This document shows positions 21,354 to 31,200 of a DNA stretch of 64,000 nt, in pieces. The DNA is from Talinum fruticosum (lineage: Eukaryota; Streptophyta; Magnoliopsida; Caryophyllales; Talinaceae): assembly GCA_021018815.1 (NCBI GenBank), contig JAITYX010000012.1:6745001-6809000 (forward strand), in the 5' to 3' direction. Made by a program: the position numbers and the translations under genes. How positions within the stretch are numbered: position 1 is the first letter of the stretch; the number at the start of each line of letters is the position of its first letter. The notes under the pieces were generated by a model. That model was not told where the DNA came from. It did not search any database and was given only the letters and a program-made list of their open reading frames with translations.

Positions 21354-22495
21354 ATAAGAAAACCAACACATGAATCAATTTACGTTGTGTCAATCAATAT
21401 GAAACAAAATGCATAATGACCGACATTCATGGTGGGGAATGTGGACCTCATATGAATCGAAGAATGTTAGTTAAGAAAATTCAGAGGTTAGGGTATTATT
21501 GGTCAACCATGGTAGCGGATTGTCATGAGTTTGTTAAAAGATGTCACAAGTGTCAAGTGTATGCTAACTTGCAACACCAACCACCTTCCGTGTTTAACGA
21601 GCACTTGTATCACTCTCGCATTCTGAATTTGGGGCATTAACTTTTATCGATAATGTGACCCTTAAAGGAACAAGAAGTCACGAATTTGTATTACTAGCAA
21701 TTGACTACTTTACCAAGTGGGTAAAAGCATCCTCCTATGGTATCCAAACATTAAAACATGTGACAAAAGTCATCACTCATAACATCATCTCGCTAATATT
21801 GGGTACCACATGAATTGATTAGTGACAATGGTAGTCATTGCAAGAAAGAAGTAGCAAATTTAATAGACAAGTACAAAATAAGACATCATAGGTCTTCTCC
21901 CTATCGCCCTCGGACCAACGGAGTAGTCGAGGTTGCTAACAAGAATATCTAAAAGATATTTGAGAAAATGGCTATTAGTTACAAGGACTCATTCGATCAA
22001 TTGCTTTTCGCTCTATGGGGCTAGTGAACCTCCATTAAAACCTCAACGAGAGCAAAAGCTTACTCCGTAGTATATGGTATGGAAGCGAGTCGTTCCAATA
22101 GAAATAGTCATCACTTCGTTGCGAATCATTGCATAAAGTCAAATTCTTGAAGCGGAATGAGCTAAAGAGTGCTAAGAGGAGTTAGTATTACTAAACGAAA
22201 GGCATTTGCATGATCCGCATAATGTCTAAATATACCTGGTTTGTATATAAAGGGCATTTAGCAAAAATGTTAAGCCTCAAAATTTACAAATTTGAGATTT
22301 GGTCCTTAAAGATATTAGAGCGCCAATCCAAGACCACGGGGAAAACTCGACCTAATTGGCGGGGCCCATTCATACTTGGTCAAATACTCCTAGGAGGAGC
22401 GAGTTAAGCTAATGAATTAGGATGAAGACTAAATTTTTCAATACACTAACTTGGAAAGAAATACTATGTTTAGAATAATACTAAACAATTCCCGT
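21354..22495 (+). pseudogene. Tat D integrase, inverted relative to the rest of D
   Basis: Begins in the linker ('AAGAAAACC') and gives a well-kept zinc-binding domain in frame 21416-21640: 'HGGECGPHMNRRMLVKKIQR', 'CHEFVKRCHKCQVYANLQHQ'. Core: 'LAIDYFTKWVKASSYGI' at about 21696, 'LISDNGSHCKKEV' at about 21816 and 'GVVEVANKNI' at about 21920, so all three catalytic acidic residues (D, D, E) survive, though in different frames. C-terminal part near 22260-22400: 'NLQIWDLVLKDIRAPIQ'-like and 'NWRGPFILGQILLGGAS'. Frameshifts at about 21790 and 22050 among others. It completes D, whose reverse-strand pol stops at the same linker. Confidence 0.85.
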
Positions 22496-22900
22496 AATTT
22501 GTCGAGCCCAGTCTAACCAGGTCACGACCCGGCCGGCGTCGATCACCATTCAGCCAATGGAGGGATGGTCGGGCCAAGAAATCCCTCCGGTTCATTTTAT
22601 CTTTTGACATTTAAATTTTATTCATTGGATGGTCCAATTTTTAATTAATTCCTCTAAGTGGTTTATTTTATTTTTTGACATTTAATTGTTATTTTTAGGG
22701 CAGTCCAATTAGACGATCTATTTATTAATTAATTCCTCTAAGTGAGCGGTTAAATGAATGAAGCATAAAAGTGAACATGAAACTCACTTTTCACTTTATT
22801 ACTATTAATAAAAGGTAACAAGTACTACTCACCCAAATACATAGGTAAATAAAAGGGAAATAACAAGCATACTACTTAGAAAAAGTAATTTTTCTAAAAA
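22496..22900 (+). other. Tat D 3' untranslated region (inside the inversion)
   Basis: Matches 14516-14960 of B: G/C-rich opening 'GGTCACGACCCGGCCGGCG', then 'GGTCCAATTTT' and 'CAGTCCAATTAGACG' blocks. No coding sequence. Confidence 0.65.
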
Positions 22901-23660
22901 TTCAAAACTAAAAGTTCCCTAAATTTTATTCTTTCCTAATCATAGCCCTAGTCGATTTTCACTTTTTCTTTTTGCACAACTAGACTAGAGCTGCATCCTC
23001 CTGAGTTCAATTCTTTAGCTCGTCGATCCTGCGAGCCCTTCTATCTCCAGACTTCTTGAGCTTTAGCTTCTCTCCTACGAGCTCGTTCGTCAATCTGCAG
23101 GACAACTTCGCGAATTTGAAGGGGTGCTCTAACAGGAATATCTCCTCTTGGGTCACGTTCTCGAGTCCTCAATGCCTTGCGTCATTTAAGGTTGGTTTCT
23201 TCTATCCATTCCGGATAAAATCCGAGAGATCGTGGTACACCGCTTGTGTGCGGGTTTTAGCAATCTCGACAGGTTGGTCCAATAATCCGCTCATGTAGGT
23301 ACCCGCCTTGCGCTACCGAAGCTTTCAAAAATAATAAAAGAGATAGGCGCGATGCGATCTAGATAAGGGATCTGCTTGGACTCACTCCATTTGCCGCATT
23401 ACATAGTTAGGAAAGTAGTACGTACTAGTTTTAAGACCTAACAAACGTACAAACAGATGCCTTTGGATGTGTGTCCTAAATTGGGACTCCCTTTAATGCT
23501 TAATATGCCACTCAACAGGATGCCCAGCTCTAAAGCGGGTTGTCCACCAAGAACCTGCATGATCACTCACCACACCGAGCCATAACGAATTGTATACCAA
23601 GGTATTGGTCCGCTTTTTCTGGTCCCCACACCAATTTATAGTAATCCACCAACCAAATCT
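22900..23660 (-). pseudogene. Tat D antisense gene, second exon (inside the inversion)
   Basis: On the reverse strand it starts after the acceptor GGATGTAG (ends at 23659) with 'ICRFGWWITINW'-like sequence. It follows B through 'DHAGSWWTTRF', 'DLSDFIRNG' near 23220, 'VTQEEIFLLEHPFKFAKL' near 23150-23100 and the Lys/Arg-rich tail 'KLKKSGDRRARRIDELKN' near 23060-23000. The first exon is at 20560-21172 on the other strand. The inversion separated them. Confidence 0.6.
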
Positions 23661-23696
23661 ACATCCTATAGATATTAACATTAATAATGTCCCGCA

Positions 23697-24330
23697 TAAC
23701 CGACGATTGCCGTTAATTTGTGAAGAACTATGCTGGTAACATACGAATGGCTCAGTCGGCTCTTGGTGTGGAGTTCGGTGGATATTCTTAGTTTTCTAAG
23801 TATTGGTAGATGTTATGGTACCAACTGGTTTGGTTAGTACTAGACACTTCTAGTGCGTATATGTACGCGAGTTGACTTTGTCGTTCTATATGAATAGGCA
23901 TTGAATGAATGCCACTAGGGATATTGCTCACGAGATGCTAACTTGGCTAGGGCATCTGCGAACCGGTTGTCGGCCCTAGGAAGGTATGTGTACGATATAC
24001 TATTGAAATATTTTGCTAATTCTATTAAATGCGCTTGGTAGGGTGCCAAGGCTTCATTACGTACCTTCCACTTCTATGAAATTTGATTGATGATCAGACT
24101 GGAGTCACCAAAGACCCTAATATTATTAGCTCCTATTTCAATGGCGGCTTGAAGTCCTGTAATACATGCCTCATACTCCGTAACGTGTTAGTAACTTTGA
24201 GATCTAATTTGACTGAAATAGGAGTATGTACTCCCTCCGATGAGACTAAAAGGATCCCTACTTTGAAGGCCTTTTGACTAAAAGCGTCATCAAAGTACAT
24301 GGTCCACATGTTGACTTCTACTTGTTAAAT
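23697..24330 (-). pseudogene. Tat D: archaeal-type RNase H and linker
   Basis: On the reverse strand 'MYFDDAFSQKAFKVGILLVS' (24300 down), 'EGVHTPISVKLDLKVTN', then frameshifted pieces and 'INIPSGIHSMPIHIERQS' near 23935-23880. YFDDAFS replaces YFDGASN, so the first catalytic Asp is kept. The linker continues to 23697, where it breaks exactly at the point at which the integrase at 21356 begins. Confidence 0.75.
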
Positions 24331-24339
24331 GTTCTCATC

Positions 24340-24775
24340 TGAAAATTCAAGATGTTCGGGTTGTAATTAGGTTATTAGTAAATCATCTAGGAACTATAAT
24401 ACTAACCTTCCCTTGATTGCCTTTTGACGGACATAGTTGAGTTCAAACTCCTATAACATGATTGTTCATCTTGTTATTTTGCTACTAATGATTGGTTGTT
24501 GAAGAATGTATTTGATGGGATCCATTGGCACTAGTACATGCATTGTGTGGGCCAGTATGTAGTGTCTAAGCTTCTTGGTGGCCCGGATAGAGGCCAATGA
24601 TGTTTTCTCTAAAGGTGTATATCGAGTCTCATAATTGAATAATTTCTTTCATAGTTAATACATCGTATGTTCCTCCGTTCCATCCCATTGAGCTAACTTA
24701 GCTCCTGTTGTGATTTTTGTTGTAGTAAGGTATAATTGAAATAGCTTCCCTGGTTGGGCCAAAATCAACACCGGC
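24340..24775 (-). pseudogene. Tat D: RNase H domain
   Basis: Reverse-strand pieces 'LLVLAQPGKLFQLYLTT' (near 24765-24720), 'MYYL.KK' and 'YETRYTPLEKTSLAS' near 24640-24590, 'MHVLVPMDPIKYILQQPIIS' near 24540-24490 and 'ELNYVRQKAIKGRLVL' near 24430-24390. Stops and frameshifts are common. Confidence 0.7.
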
Positions 24776-25640
24776 GGGTTGGCCAAATACTTCTTAACCT
24801 TCTCGAATGCTTTTTGACACTCTTAATCCCAAATAGGCATGACCCCTTTTTCAACCTTCTTGAAGATGGTTCACATACCATAGTCGGTTTTGATATAAAA
24901 CGACTAATGTACTGTAAACGTCCCAGAAAACCCTGCATCTCCTTCTCTATCTTCGACGGTGGAATCTCTTGGATGGCTTTGATCTTAAATGGATCAACTT
25001 CAATTCCTCTAAGACTAACCACATAGCCTAACGGTTTTCCTGAGGTTACCCCAAAGGCACATTTTCGTGGGTTAAGGAGCATGTTATATTTTCATAGTCT
25101 TTCGAAGAATTTTCTAAGGCGAGGCGGGTGCCCTGCCCTATCCTTGGACATGATGATCATGTCATCCACGTAAGCTTTGACTTATTTATGTATCATGCCG
25201 AGTAGCAACATCGTTGTCGTTCTTTGGTACGTGGCCCCAACGTTCTTGAGTCCAAAAGGCATCACAACATAACAACATGTCCATTATTGAGCAATGAAGG
25301 TCGTTTTCTCCATGGCTTCTTCAACCATCTTCACTTGATTGTAGCCGACATAATCATCTATGAATGAAAGTAAGGCTTGACCCGTTGTGTTATCCACTAA
25401 AATGTAAATGTGAGGCAACACAAAGTTATCCTGAGGGCTAGCCTTATTGAAATCCTTGAAGTCGACGCACATCCGAACCACGTCATCTTTCTTTGGGACT
25501 AGCACTAAGTTTGCTACCCACTAAGGGTAGTGGACCACATTAATGAAACTAGCTTCTAGTTGCTTCGAACTTCTTCTTTAATCTTCGAGTGCCCACTCGG
25601 GTTTCATTCTCTTATGTTTCGCTTAACTAGCTTAGCGTCT
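24765..25640 (-). pseudogene. Tat D: reverse transcriptase
   Basis: Reverse-strand frames 25505-25284 ('VPKKDDVVRMCVDFKDFN', 'LPHIYILVDN', 'DYVGYNQVKMVEEAMEKTTF') and 25082-24765 ('LNPRKCAFGVTSGKPLGYVV', 'SLRGIEVDPFKIKAIQEI'). Between them AYVDDMIIMSK keeps the catalytic YVDD at 25172-25161. The start near 25640 reads 'KLRRMKPEWALE'-like. Stops separate the blocks. Confidence 0.8.
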
Positions 25641-26100
25641 TCATAAAGTGGAATTTCATGTTCTGCTATACTTAGATCTATCCCCGACATGTCTTTGTAG
25701 GACCATGCAAAGCCATTTATGAATTCTATAAGGAGCGAAGTGAAATGCTTCTACTCTTCCGGATGTAGTGTTTTCCCAATTTTAACTTTTTAGGGTTGAT
25801 CTATTGACCCTAAGTTAATTGCTATTGTTTCCTCTATTATTGGTGAGTGATTTTCATAATGTTCCATAGCTTTATAAATTCTTTATGGATTTCTTGTTCA
25901 TCATTAAAGGCAAAACAGCTTAAGAATAGGAGGAGGCAAAGAGTATGCGAAAAAGATTCATCTTATTGAATAATGAAAGGAGTGCATCATAATCGAGAAA
26001 ATGGAAATTGCGGAATTAGAAGATGAACTAACAAAATCAGAAATAAAAACAACTACCCTAGTGCTAGAGTCGAAATTGACTACCCTCCTAAAGTGACAGC
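25640..26100 (-). other. Tat D: T-rich spacer and RT leader
   Basis: The reverse strand holds the RT leader ('INLGSIDQP', 'GKTLHPEE', 'IAEHEIPLYED' near 25680-25630) and, upstream to about 26070, the T-rich spacer found also in B and E. No separate gene. Confidence 0.5.
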
Positions 26101-26967
26101 GAACTCTTGGCCTTCCTCAAGCATCAATCCTAGTGATATGCTTGGACCATTCTATGCCGACGTCGGTCATGAACTTGGACAGATTGAACTGTGCGTGCGG
26201 CACAACTTGGGACAAGTACAGAAACCAAATTCGCCTCTAGGCTTTTCTCCCGTCAAAAAACAGACCGGAGATGTTGCTCTCAGCCATATTGGTCTAGTCT
26301 TATGTGGAATGTTCCTTCTCGAGGAGGTAGGGTGCCTCTTTTTCTAGCACGTGACAATCACTAAAGAATTATAAACCATGTACAATGATGCCCCTCTCTT
26401 TTATATAATAAGGCTTAGGAAAACCATAGTAAGGGAAGTAATCCTCTTTTTTTTAAGAAATTGCCCGTTTAGAGTACAAGGATAGGGATTGATAAAATGG
26501 ATTGTGAGTGATGTAGCCCTCCTGGTTTATGTTTCTCACTTAGCTTTGGCTATTTCCTTAGCAATTGGATGATAGCCTAGTTCGAACTTGTTATTATTCG
26601 TGGGCTCAAGGGGGTGGAACGATTAGGTGGTATGCCCTCTTGCCTACACCTAAGCCAGGAAAATACCCCTTCTTTTATAGCATCGAATGGACACTAGAGT
26701 TGACGTAAGGATTGAAGTAAAGAGGTGCTTCATCCTTTTCAAAAACAGCAATAGTCTCGAATCCATAGACTTCCTCATCATCAGCGTCATGCTCAATATC
26801 ATCAATAGACTCCTTAGAGGTGATGAAGGCACGAGAGGTTATCTCCGTTGACAAGTACTACATAACCTTTAATAATCATTTTGACTTTCCGGTGCAATAT
26901 AGACGCCACTCCTTGATGGTCATATGACTAAGGGCATCCTACAAGAAGATTGAAAGTGGTTGGAATG
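26100..26967 (-). pseudogene. Tat D: pol segment between protease and RT
   Basis: Reverse-strand blocks 'GVASILHRKVKMIIKGYVV' (26912 down), 'DDEEVYGFETIAVFEKDEAP' (26788-26730), 'SSVHSMLKKGYFPGLGVG'-like (with a stop, 26690-26640). A later part near 26200-26100 reads 'MTDVGIEWSKHITRIDA'-like. It is equivalent to 9256-10095 of B. S2 is inserted just upstream. Confidence 0.7.
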
Positions 26968-26972
26968 TCTAG
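26968..26972. repeat. Target-site duplication of S2, one copy
   Basis: TCTAG here versus TGTAG at 30511-30515 (4 of 5 bases). Joining the flanks gives reverse-strand 'AAGTCCTAGACATTCC', matching 'AAGTCCTAGATATCC' in B and 'GGTCCTAGACATCC' in E, so TCTAG is the original. Confidence 0.75.
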
Positions 26973-28186
26973 TGAAGGTTTGCTCGTGGAGAGTCTAAGT
27001 CACCCTAGAGGGGGTGAATAGGGTGATGAGAAAATTTATGCAAACTTAGAATCCTTTTGCTTGGAAGAAGCTAAACAGCTGATTCTAAGTCCAGATTGGC
27101 CTCAAGAAAGTATACACTCATAAATACGTGGAAACCCTCTCGGGCGGAAAACCACGGACAGTGCTAGTCCAAGCACCAAGTCAAATCAGCTCTTTTGAAT
27201 CCTCAAAATACAACGGATCGACTCTACTAGAATTGCTCCCTTAGACAATTCCTTACAATGTTTTCCTAGACTCGAAGTTCCCTTATCCGATCTAGTACTT
27301 CCTAATTGCGATAACCTTTATAGCTAGGGACAATTAAGTCGAGCTAACCCTTACAGCTTAGTCAAGGGACCTTACTCATAAAGTAAGAGAAGTATGTAAT
27401 TGATTACAAGACTTTAAAACTCAGAAAATATTAAGTATAGATTTGGAGTTGTAATTAGAAGATTGAGTGAGTGATGAACTAAGAGAATAGTTCTTGCAAT
27501 AGGTTCAGTAATCTTCACGTCTTGTGAAGTGGCTTCGCTTATGGATGACCAAGCAAATTAGTCAGTTGTGTCTGGTTTCTAGACCGAAGTCTTCACTAGC
27601 TCTTGGAGGGGCCTTTCTAAGTCACTCAAAACGATCCGTTAGAGGGTAAACGTTGGGCAACGGCTATTTGCTCCAAAAGGTACTCCAATCTACCGGTGTT
27701 TTCTGAAAAGTAAGGCGGAAACCACCGTTAAGCCTAGCGTTGGATTTTTCCAGTTTTGAAAACAGACAGCCTAGACACGGTGTCCGAGTCCTGTCCAAAA
27801 TTGGCTAAAACTGTCTGCTGGCATTTGACAACTAGAAGGCGGTTGCTTTTGAAATTCAAAAGATATATTAGCTTTGTTTGAATAACCTATAAAAGCAAAC
27901 CACATTGGTTCTCAAAGTATAAAATACTTAGGCACGAGATAATAATTAAATTAGCGTAATTATATATGGTCTAGAAGAGTGGAATATTCCGAGTCTAATA
28001 TCAAATAGCTTCAAACTTAGTTCGGAAGATATAGAGCACGAGTGATATCCGAGTCTCGAACAAAGATGAAAACTTAGATGTGAGTTTTTGTGAAGCTCGG
28101 AATGACTTACAATCAAAACTCAAAAGAGATAGAAGTTTATACCCGAGTCTTGCACAAAATATTTAGAGTTAAAATATGAGTCTTCA
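26973..28186 (-). mobile_element. S2 3' LTR
   Basis: Reverse-strand TGAAGACTC (28186) to CTTCA (26973). It shares the hairpin block AGGGGGTGAATAGGGTG reversed near 27010, and the stretch around the LTR1 TATA box, with 67-1598. It is about 300 bp shorter than LTR1 by scattered deletions. Confidence 0.75.
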
Positions 28187-28569
28187 ATCTTCCCTTTTTT
28201 ATGAAAGGCATTCCATACTTAAGATAGAAACTTGTTAGAACAAATTAAGTTTTCAGTGCTAAAGATCCGTATCGAGTGTGTAGAATATAAAGAAATTCCG
28301 GATCAAAGCAAGATTATAAGCAAATATTAGAACCAACGCAGATTTCGAGTATATAAGATAAATACTAAAAGAAACTCGTAAATGATCGGAGCATAGAAAA
28401 ATAAACATTCATTCATTAAAAAATATTTACAACACGAGAGAGGAAAGAAACTCCCCTATGCCAAACATCAAGTTTTTTATTTTTCTCCCCTAGCATTTAA
28501 CCAAAAAGGAGGGAAGAAAAGTGGAAAGTAAATACACTTAATGTTGGACAAAAAAATTAAAAAACAAGA
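28187..28569 (-). other. S2 polypurine tract and 3' UTR
   Basis: On the reverse strand 'CATAAAAAAGGGAAGAT' precedes the LTR. Upstream, the block near 28440-28560 matches 2265-2400 of S1. No gene. Confidence 0.6.
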
Positions 28570-29886
28570 AAAAGAAATAGATTAAGACGGTGGTGCTGGT
28601 TGGTGGAGGAGGACGGACGAGCGAGTGCGCTTGCGCCGTAAGTGTGAGATGAAGTGGTAGGATGCAGAGGCGGTAGCACCGGGACATTAGGAGGTGGCTC
28701 GGACACTGGGTGGTCGAGTCGGGGCAATGTCATCCTTTGGCTCGTCTTCCCGGAAGTCTATAGGGGCTTCTAAGTTAGCTGGTTTGGACTGTCCAACGTC
28801 CCCATCATCTTCCGATCCACTCGGATCCGACGAGATCAGCTAAAGTTCGGGCTCGATAGCCCCCTTCTCTTTTGGTGGAGTGTCCTCTTCTTGTCTTTCT
28901 TCTTCCTCCTTGTTTTCCTCCTCAGGTTGTGCCTCAACCGAAGTTGGTCAACTGTAAACACGAGTTTCTCGACCAAGGTAGCAAATGCGCTAGCCGAGAG
29001 AGGAGGTTGAGACGAGGAGGGGCCAGCTGAAGTGGATAGTAGAGTGGGTTGAATCTGAGTCCGGGGAGGAGGAGAGGCGGGTTCCAACTCGGACGAGTGA
29101 ACCCATTCACCGGGTTTAACCTCGTAGTATCCATACCCCGAAGTTCTTTTCGGCTAAGAACTATGGCCGACTCGAAACAACGGAGGGATCCGAGGGAAGA
29201 GGGATTTTAAATTGTTTGAAGATAAGAGAGAGAAGAGCTCCAAAAGGAAAAGGAGCGAATTTCTTTGATTGAGTAGGCACTTGTGCCATCCGCTCGATAA
29301 TGAAAGGAAAGAGGTCTACATCGTAGCATGATATCAAACAAAACTTTGACAACCCCGGAGTTTGGCTTCTCTTTTCTCGAGTGGTGAGCAAAGAAAGTGT
29401 GCATCAAAATGTAACAAAGCAATCTGACCTCACTTTTCATCCGAGTCACAAAGAAATTTTTTTATGCTCAGGCACTTCTTTAGCAAACTTTTCGAAGAAA
29501 TCATTGACAACTTCAAGAAAAACAATGTGATTGGGATTCAAAAAAGAGAAGAAACATTGAACAGTTTGTGAAGAAGAGGAAGGTTGATTTTGGCTATGGT
29601 ACCTTGAACTGTGGAAGTGATGACACCTCTAGAAAGGATTTGTTGGCATAGAACTCAGCCACGAGTTATGGATAAATAAAATCACCGAAGCATAGATAGT
29701 TGTACACTCCAATTTCTTGAATGAACCTTAGCCAAGAGAAGGATGTGGTTTTGAAGAACTTGTCATCGAACATGAAATGTTGGACAACAAAAATTTTGAA
29801 GGGTTAGACGTACCCTCTTGAGCTGTTTTTCGAGGCCTTCTTTGTTGCAGACCCCATAAACTCGAAGTAGAATCGCGTTTAGGCAT
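28570..29886 (-). pseudogene. S2 accessory gene: 'plant transposon protein' domain type
   Basis: Reverse-strand ATG at 29886 with 'MPKRDSTSSLWGLQQRRPRK'. After a frameshift near 29790 come 'FKTTSFSWLRFIQEIGVYNY' and 'LVAEFYANKS' (about 29650), then 'HSRKEKPNSGVVKVLF' (29370 region), 'PFPFGALLSLIFKQFKIPLP' (about 29250-29190) and a Pro/Ser-rich and acidic, charged C-terminal part to about 28590. The 'LV.EFYAN' motif and overall order resemble the 'putative plant transposon protein' domain family found in plant retrotransposons. The function is unknown. At least three frame changes and one internal stop in the first block make it a pseudogene. S1 keeps only the last third. Confidence 0.6.
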
Positions 29887-30033
29887 TTTGAGAGAGAAAA
29901 GATGAGAGGTTACTAGAGAAGTGAGCAAGAGAGAGAGAGAGATCACTTTGAGAGCAAGGGACGAGTAAGAGAAAATAGAGAATTTCGTGTAAGAGAGATA
30001 AGGAGCAAAGTAAAGAAATGAAGACAAATAGAT

Positions 30034-30046
30034 GCTATTTATATAG
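30034..30046 (-). promoter_or_regulatory. TATA box upstream of the S2 accessory gene
   Basis: Reverse strand CTATATAAATAGC about 150 bp before the ATG at 29886, with a C/T-rich leader between. It suggests the gene had its own promoter rather than depending on the LTR. Confidence 0.5.
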
Positions 30047-30066
30047 AGAATAGAAATGTCCTTCAA

Positions 30067-30451
30067 CCTTCTTTCTTAACGTTCAAATGGCATTCTCGGA
30101 TAGACGTGACATGCAAGAGTCCAACGGCTACAATTCCAGCGTTTTTCTCTCCAATGGTTCGAATTCTTTGAGAGTGACATGTCGAGAGAGAAAGAGAATT
30201 AAAAAAAATCTTTTGAGATTCTCCATTCATCTAGAGATAATCTCAAACGTTTGGTGTTCATTTTGATCAAACACTCGATTCCGATTCAGATTCAGTATAG
30301 TTTCGAGCAACTCGGAAAGCAATTAACCAATAGCTCGGTCTCATTGCTAAGTCAACTAATCCATTTGTTAATCAAGAACAAATCACACAATTAAGCACAT
30401 AAAACATATAATCATGCATTAGTCATGCCAATATCATTCCTAACACAAGAG
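30067..30451 (-). other. S2: region upstream of the accessory gene
   Basis: No coding sequence recognised. The LTR remnant stops at 30452 and this stretch follows without a primer-binding site, so an internal deletion joined the LTR to the accessory gene's upstream region. Confidence 0.5.
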
Positions 30452-30510
30452 AGATAGAAGTTTATACCTGAATCTTGCACAAATATTTAGACTTAAAATA
30501 TGAGTCTTCA
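30452..30510 (-). mobile_element. S2 5' LTR remnant (59 bp)
   Basis: Reverse-strand TGAAGACTCATATTTTAAG... matches the first 60 bp of the 3' LTR at 28186 with a few changes, then the match stops. Confidence 0.7.
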
Positions 30511-30515
30511 TGTAG
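30511..30515. repeat. Target-site duplication of S2, other copy
   Basis: TGTAG; see 26968-26972 for the partner and the reconstruction of the site. Confidence 0.75.
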
Positions 30516-31200
30516 GACTTGGAAGTCAGTATTTTCACCACTGCCCGACATTAATCAAAAGGGTTACTATCCCTAGAACCGTTCTTATGGAATTGTCACG
30601 AGGCTCAAAGATGAACAGTTCTCTTAGACATTTGTTGGTCTCTAATACCTAAACTTTTGGTCTGTTCTCCATGGACAAAAGTTTACAACATATCCATTGC
30701 CCACTAAGCTTAAAGGGATAAACTTTTTGATGCAAGTTATAGTTAAATAAAGGGCATTGTTGTGTGCAATACCTTCTTTAGGTATGTCCTTCTTGTCAAA
30801 TGTGATGGTTCCATCCCCATTATTGACCAATCCTACCACCTCCTTAGGCGTAGTTTCAGGAGAGGCCTCAATCTTACTAAGTGCATCAATTAAGGCATGC
30901 TTATGCTTTTAGGAGACAGATATAAGTCGCTAGATGAAAATGCCACCTTTGAGTTTCGAAGTCGTTTCGGGATTGGATCTTCTTCTTTAGCAATTTTTTT
31001 GTTTTGTTTTGGGACTTCTTAAGTTTGTTGTGGACCCATTGGTGTATTATGTCATCTAGATCTGGTAAGGAATCGAATTTTAGGAGTCTTTGGTTCTCCC
31101 CAAAAGTCATCTTCTTCTAAGGGTGGTGTGCCCCAAAAGTTATCATCACTTGTCATATTTAGTTTCATACACATCTTCTTCGTCACTTACCCACAATCCA
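30516..31200 (-). pseudogene. Tat D: aspartic protease and upstream acidic linker
   Basis: Reverse strand: 'SDEEDVYET'-like linker near 31180, 'PPLEEDDFWGEPKTPKI'-like near 31120-31080 and frame 30839-30640 'MVGLVNNGDGTITFDKKDIP', 'TCIKKFIPLSLVGNGYVVNF'. The active-site Asp expected after Val (DDGS in B) is replaced: VGNGYV. It runs into the S2 insertion at 30515. Confidence 0.7.

Larger units (their letters stand above)
26973..30510 (-). mobile_element. Family S retrotransposon S2, inserted in the protease of Tat D
   Basis: Reverse-strand element of 3.5 kb: a 5' LTR remnant (30510-30452), a gene with its own promoter, polypurine tract and a 3' LTR (28186-26973, 1214 bp). It starts TGAAGACTC and ends CTTCA. 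Five-bp flanks match at 4 of 5 positions, and their fusion restores the Tat reading. Gag, pol and most of the 5' LTR are missing, so the element is internally deleted. Confidence 0.8.

Noticed and set aside
21354..23697. Forward integrase as an independent fourth Tat element
   Set aside because: Its two ends fit the two breaks of the reverse copy D exactly, so a single inverted segment explains it with fewer events.
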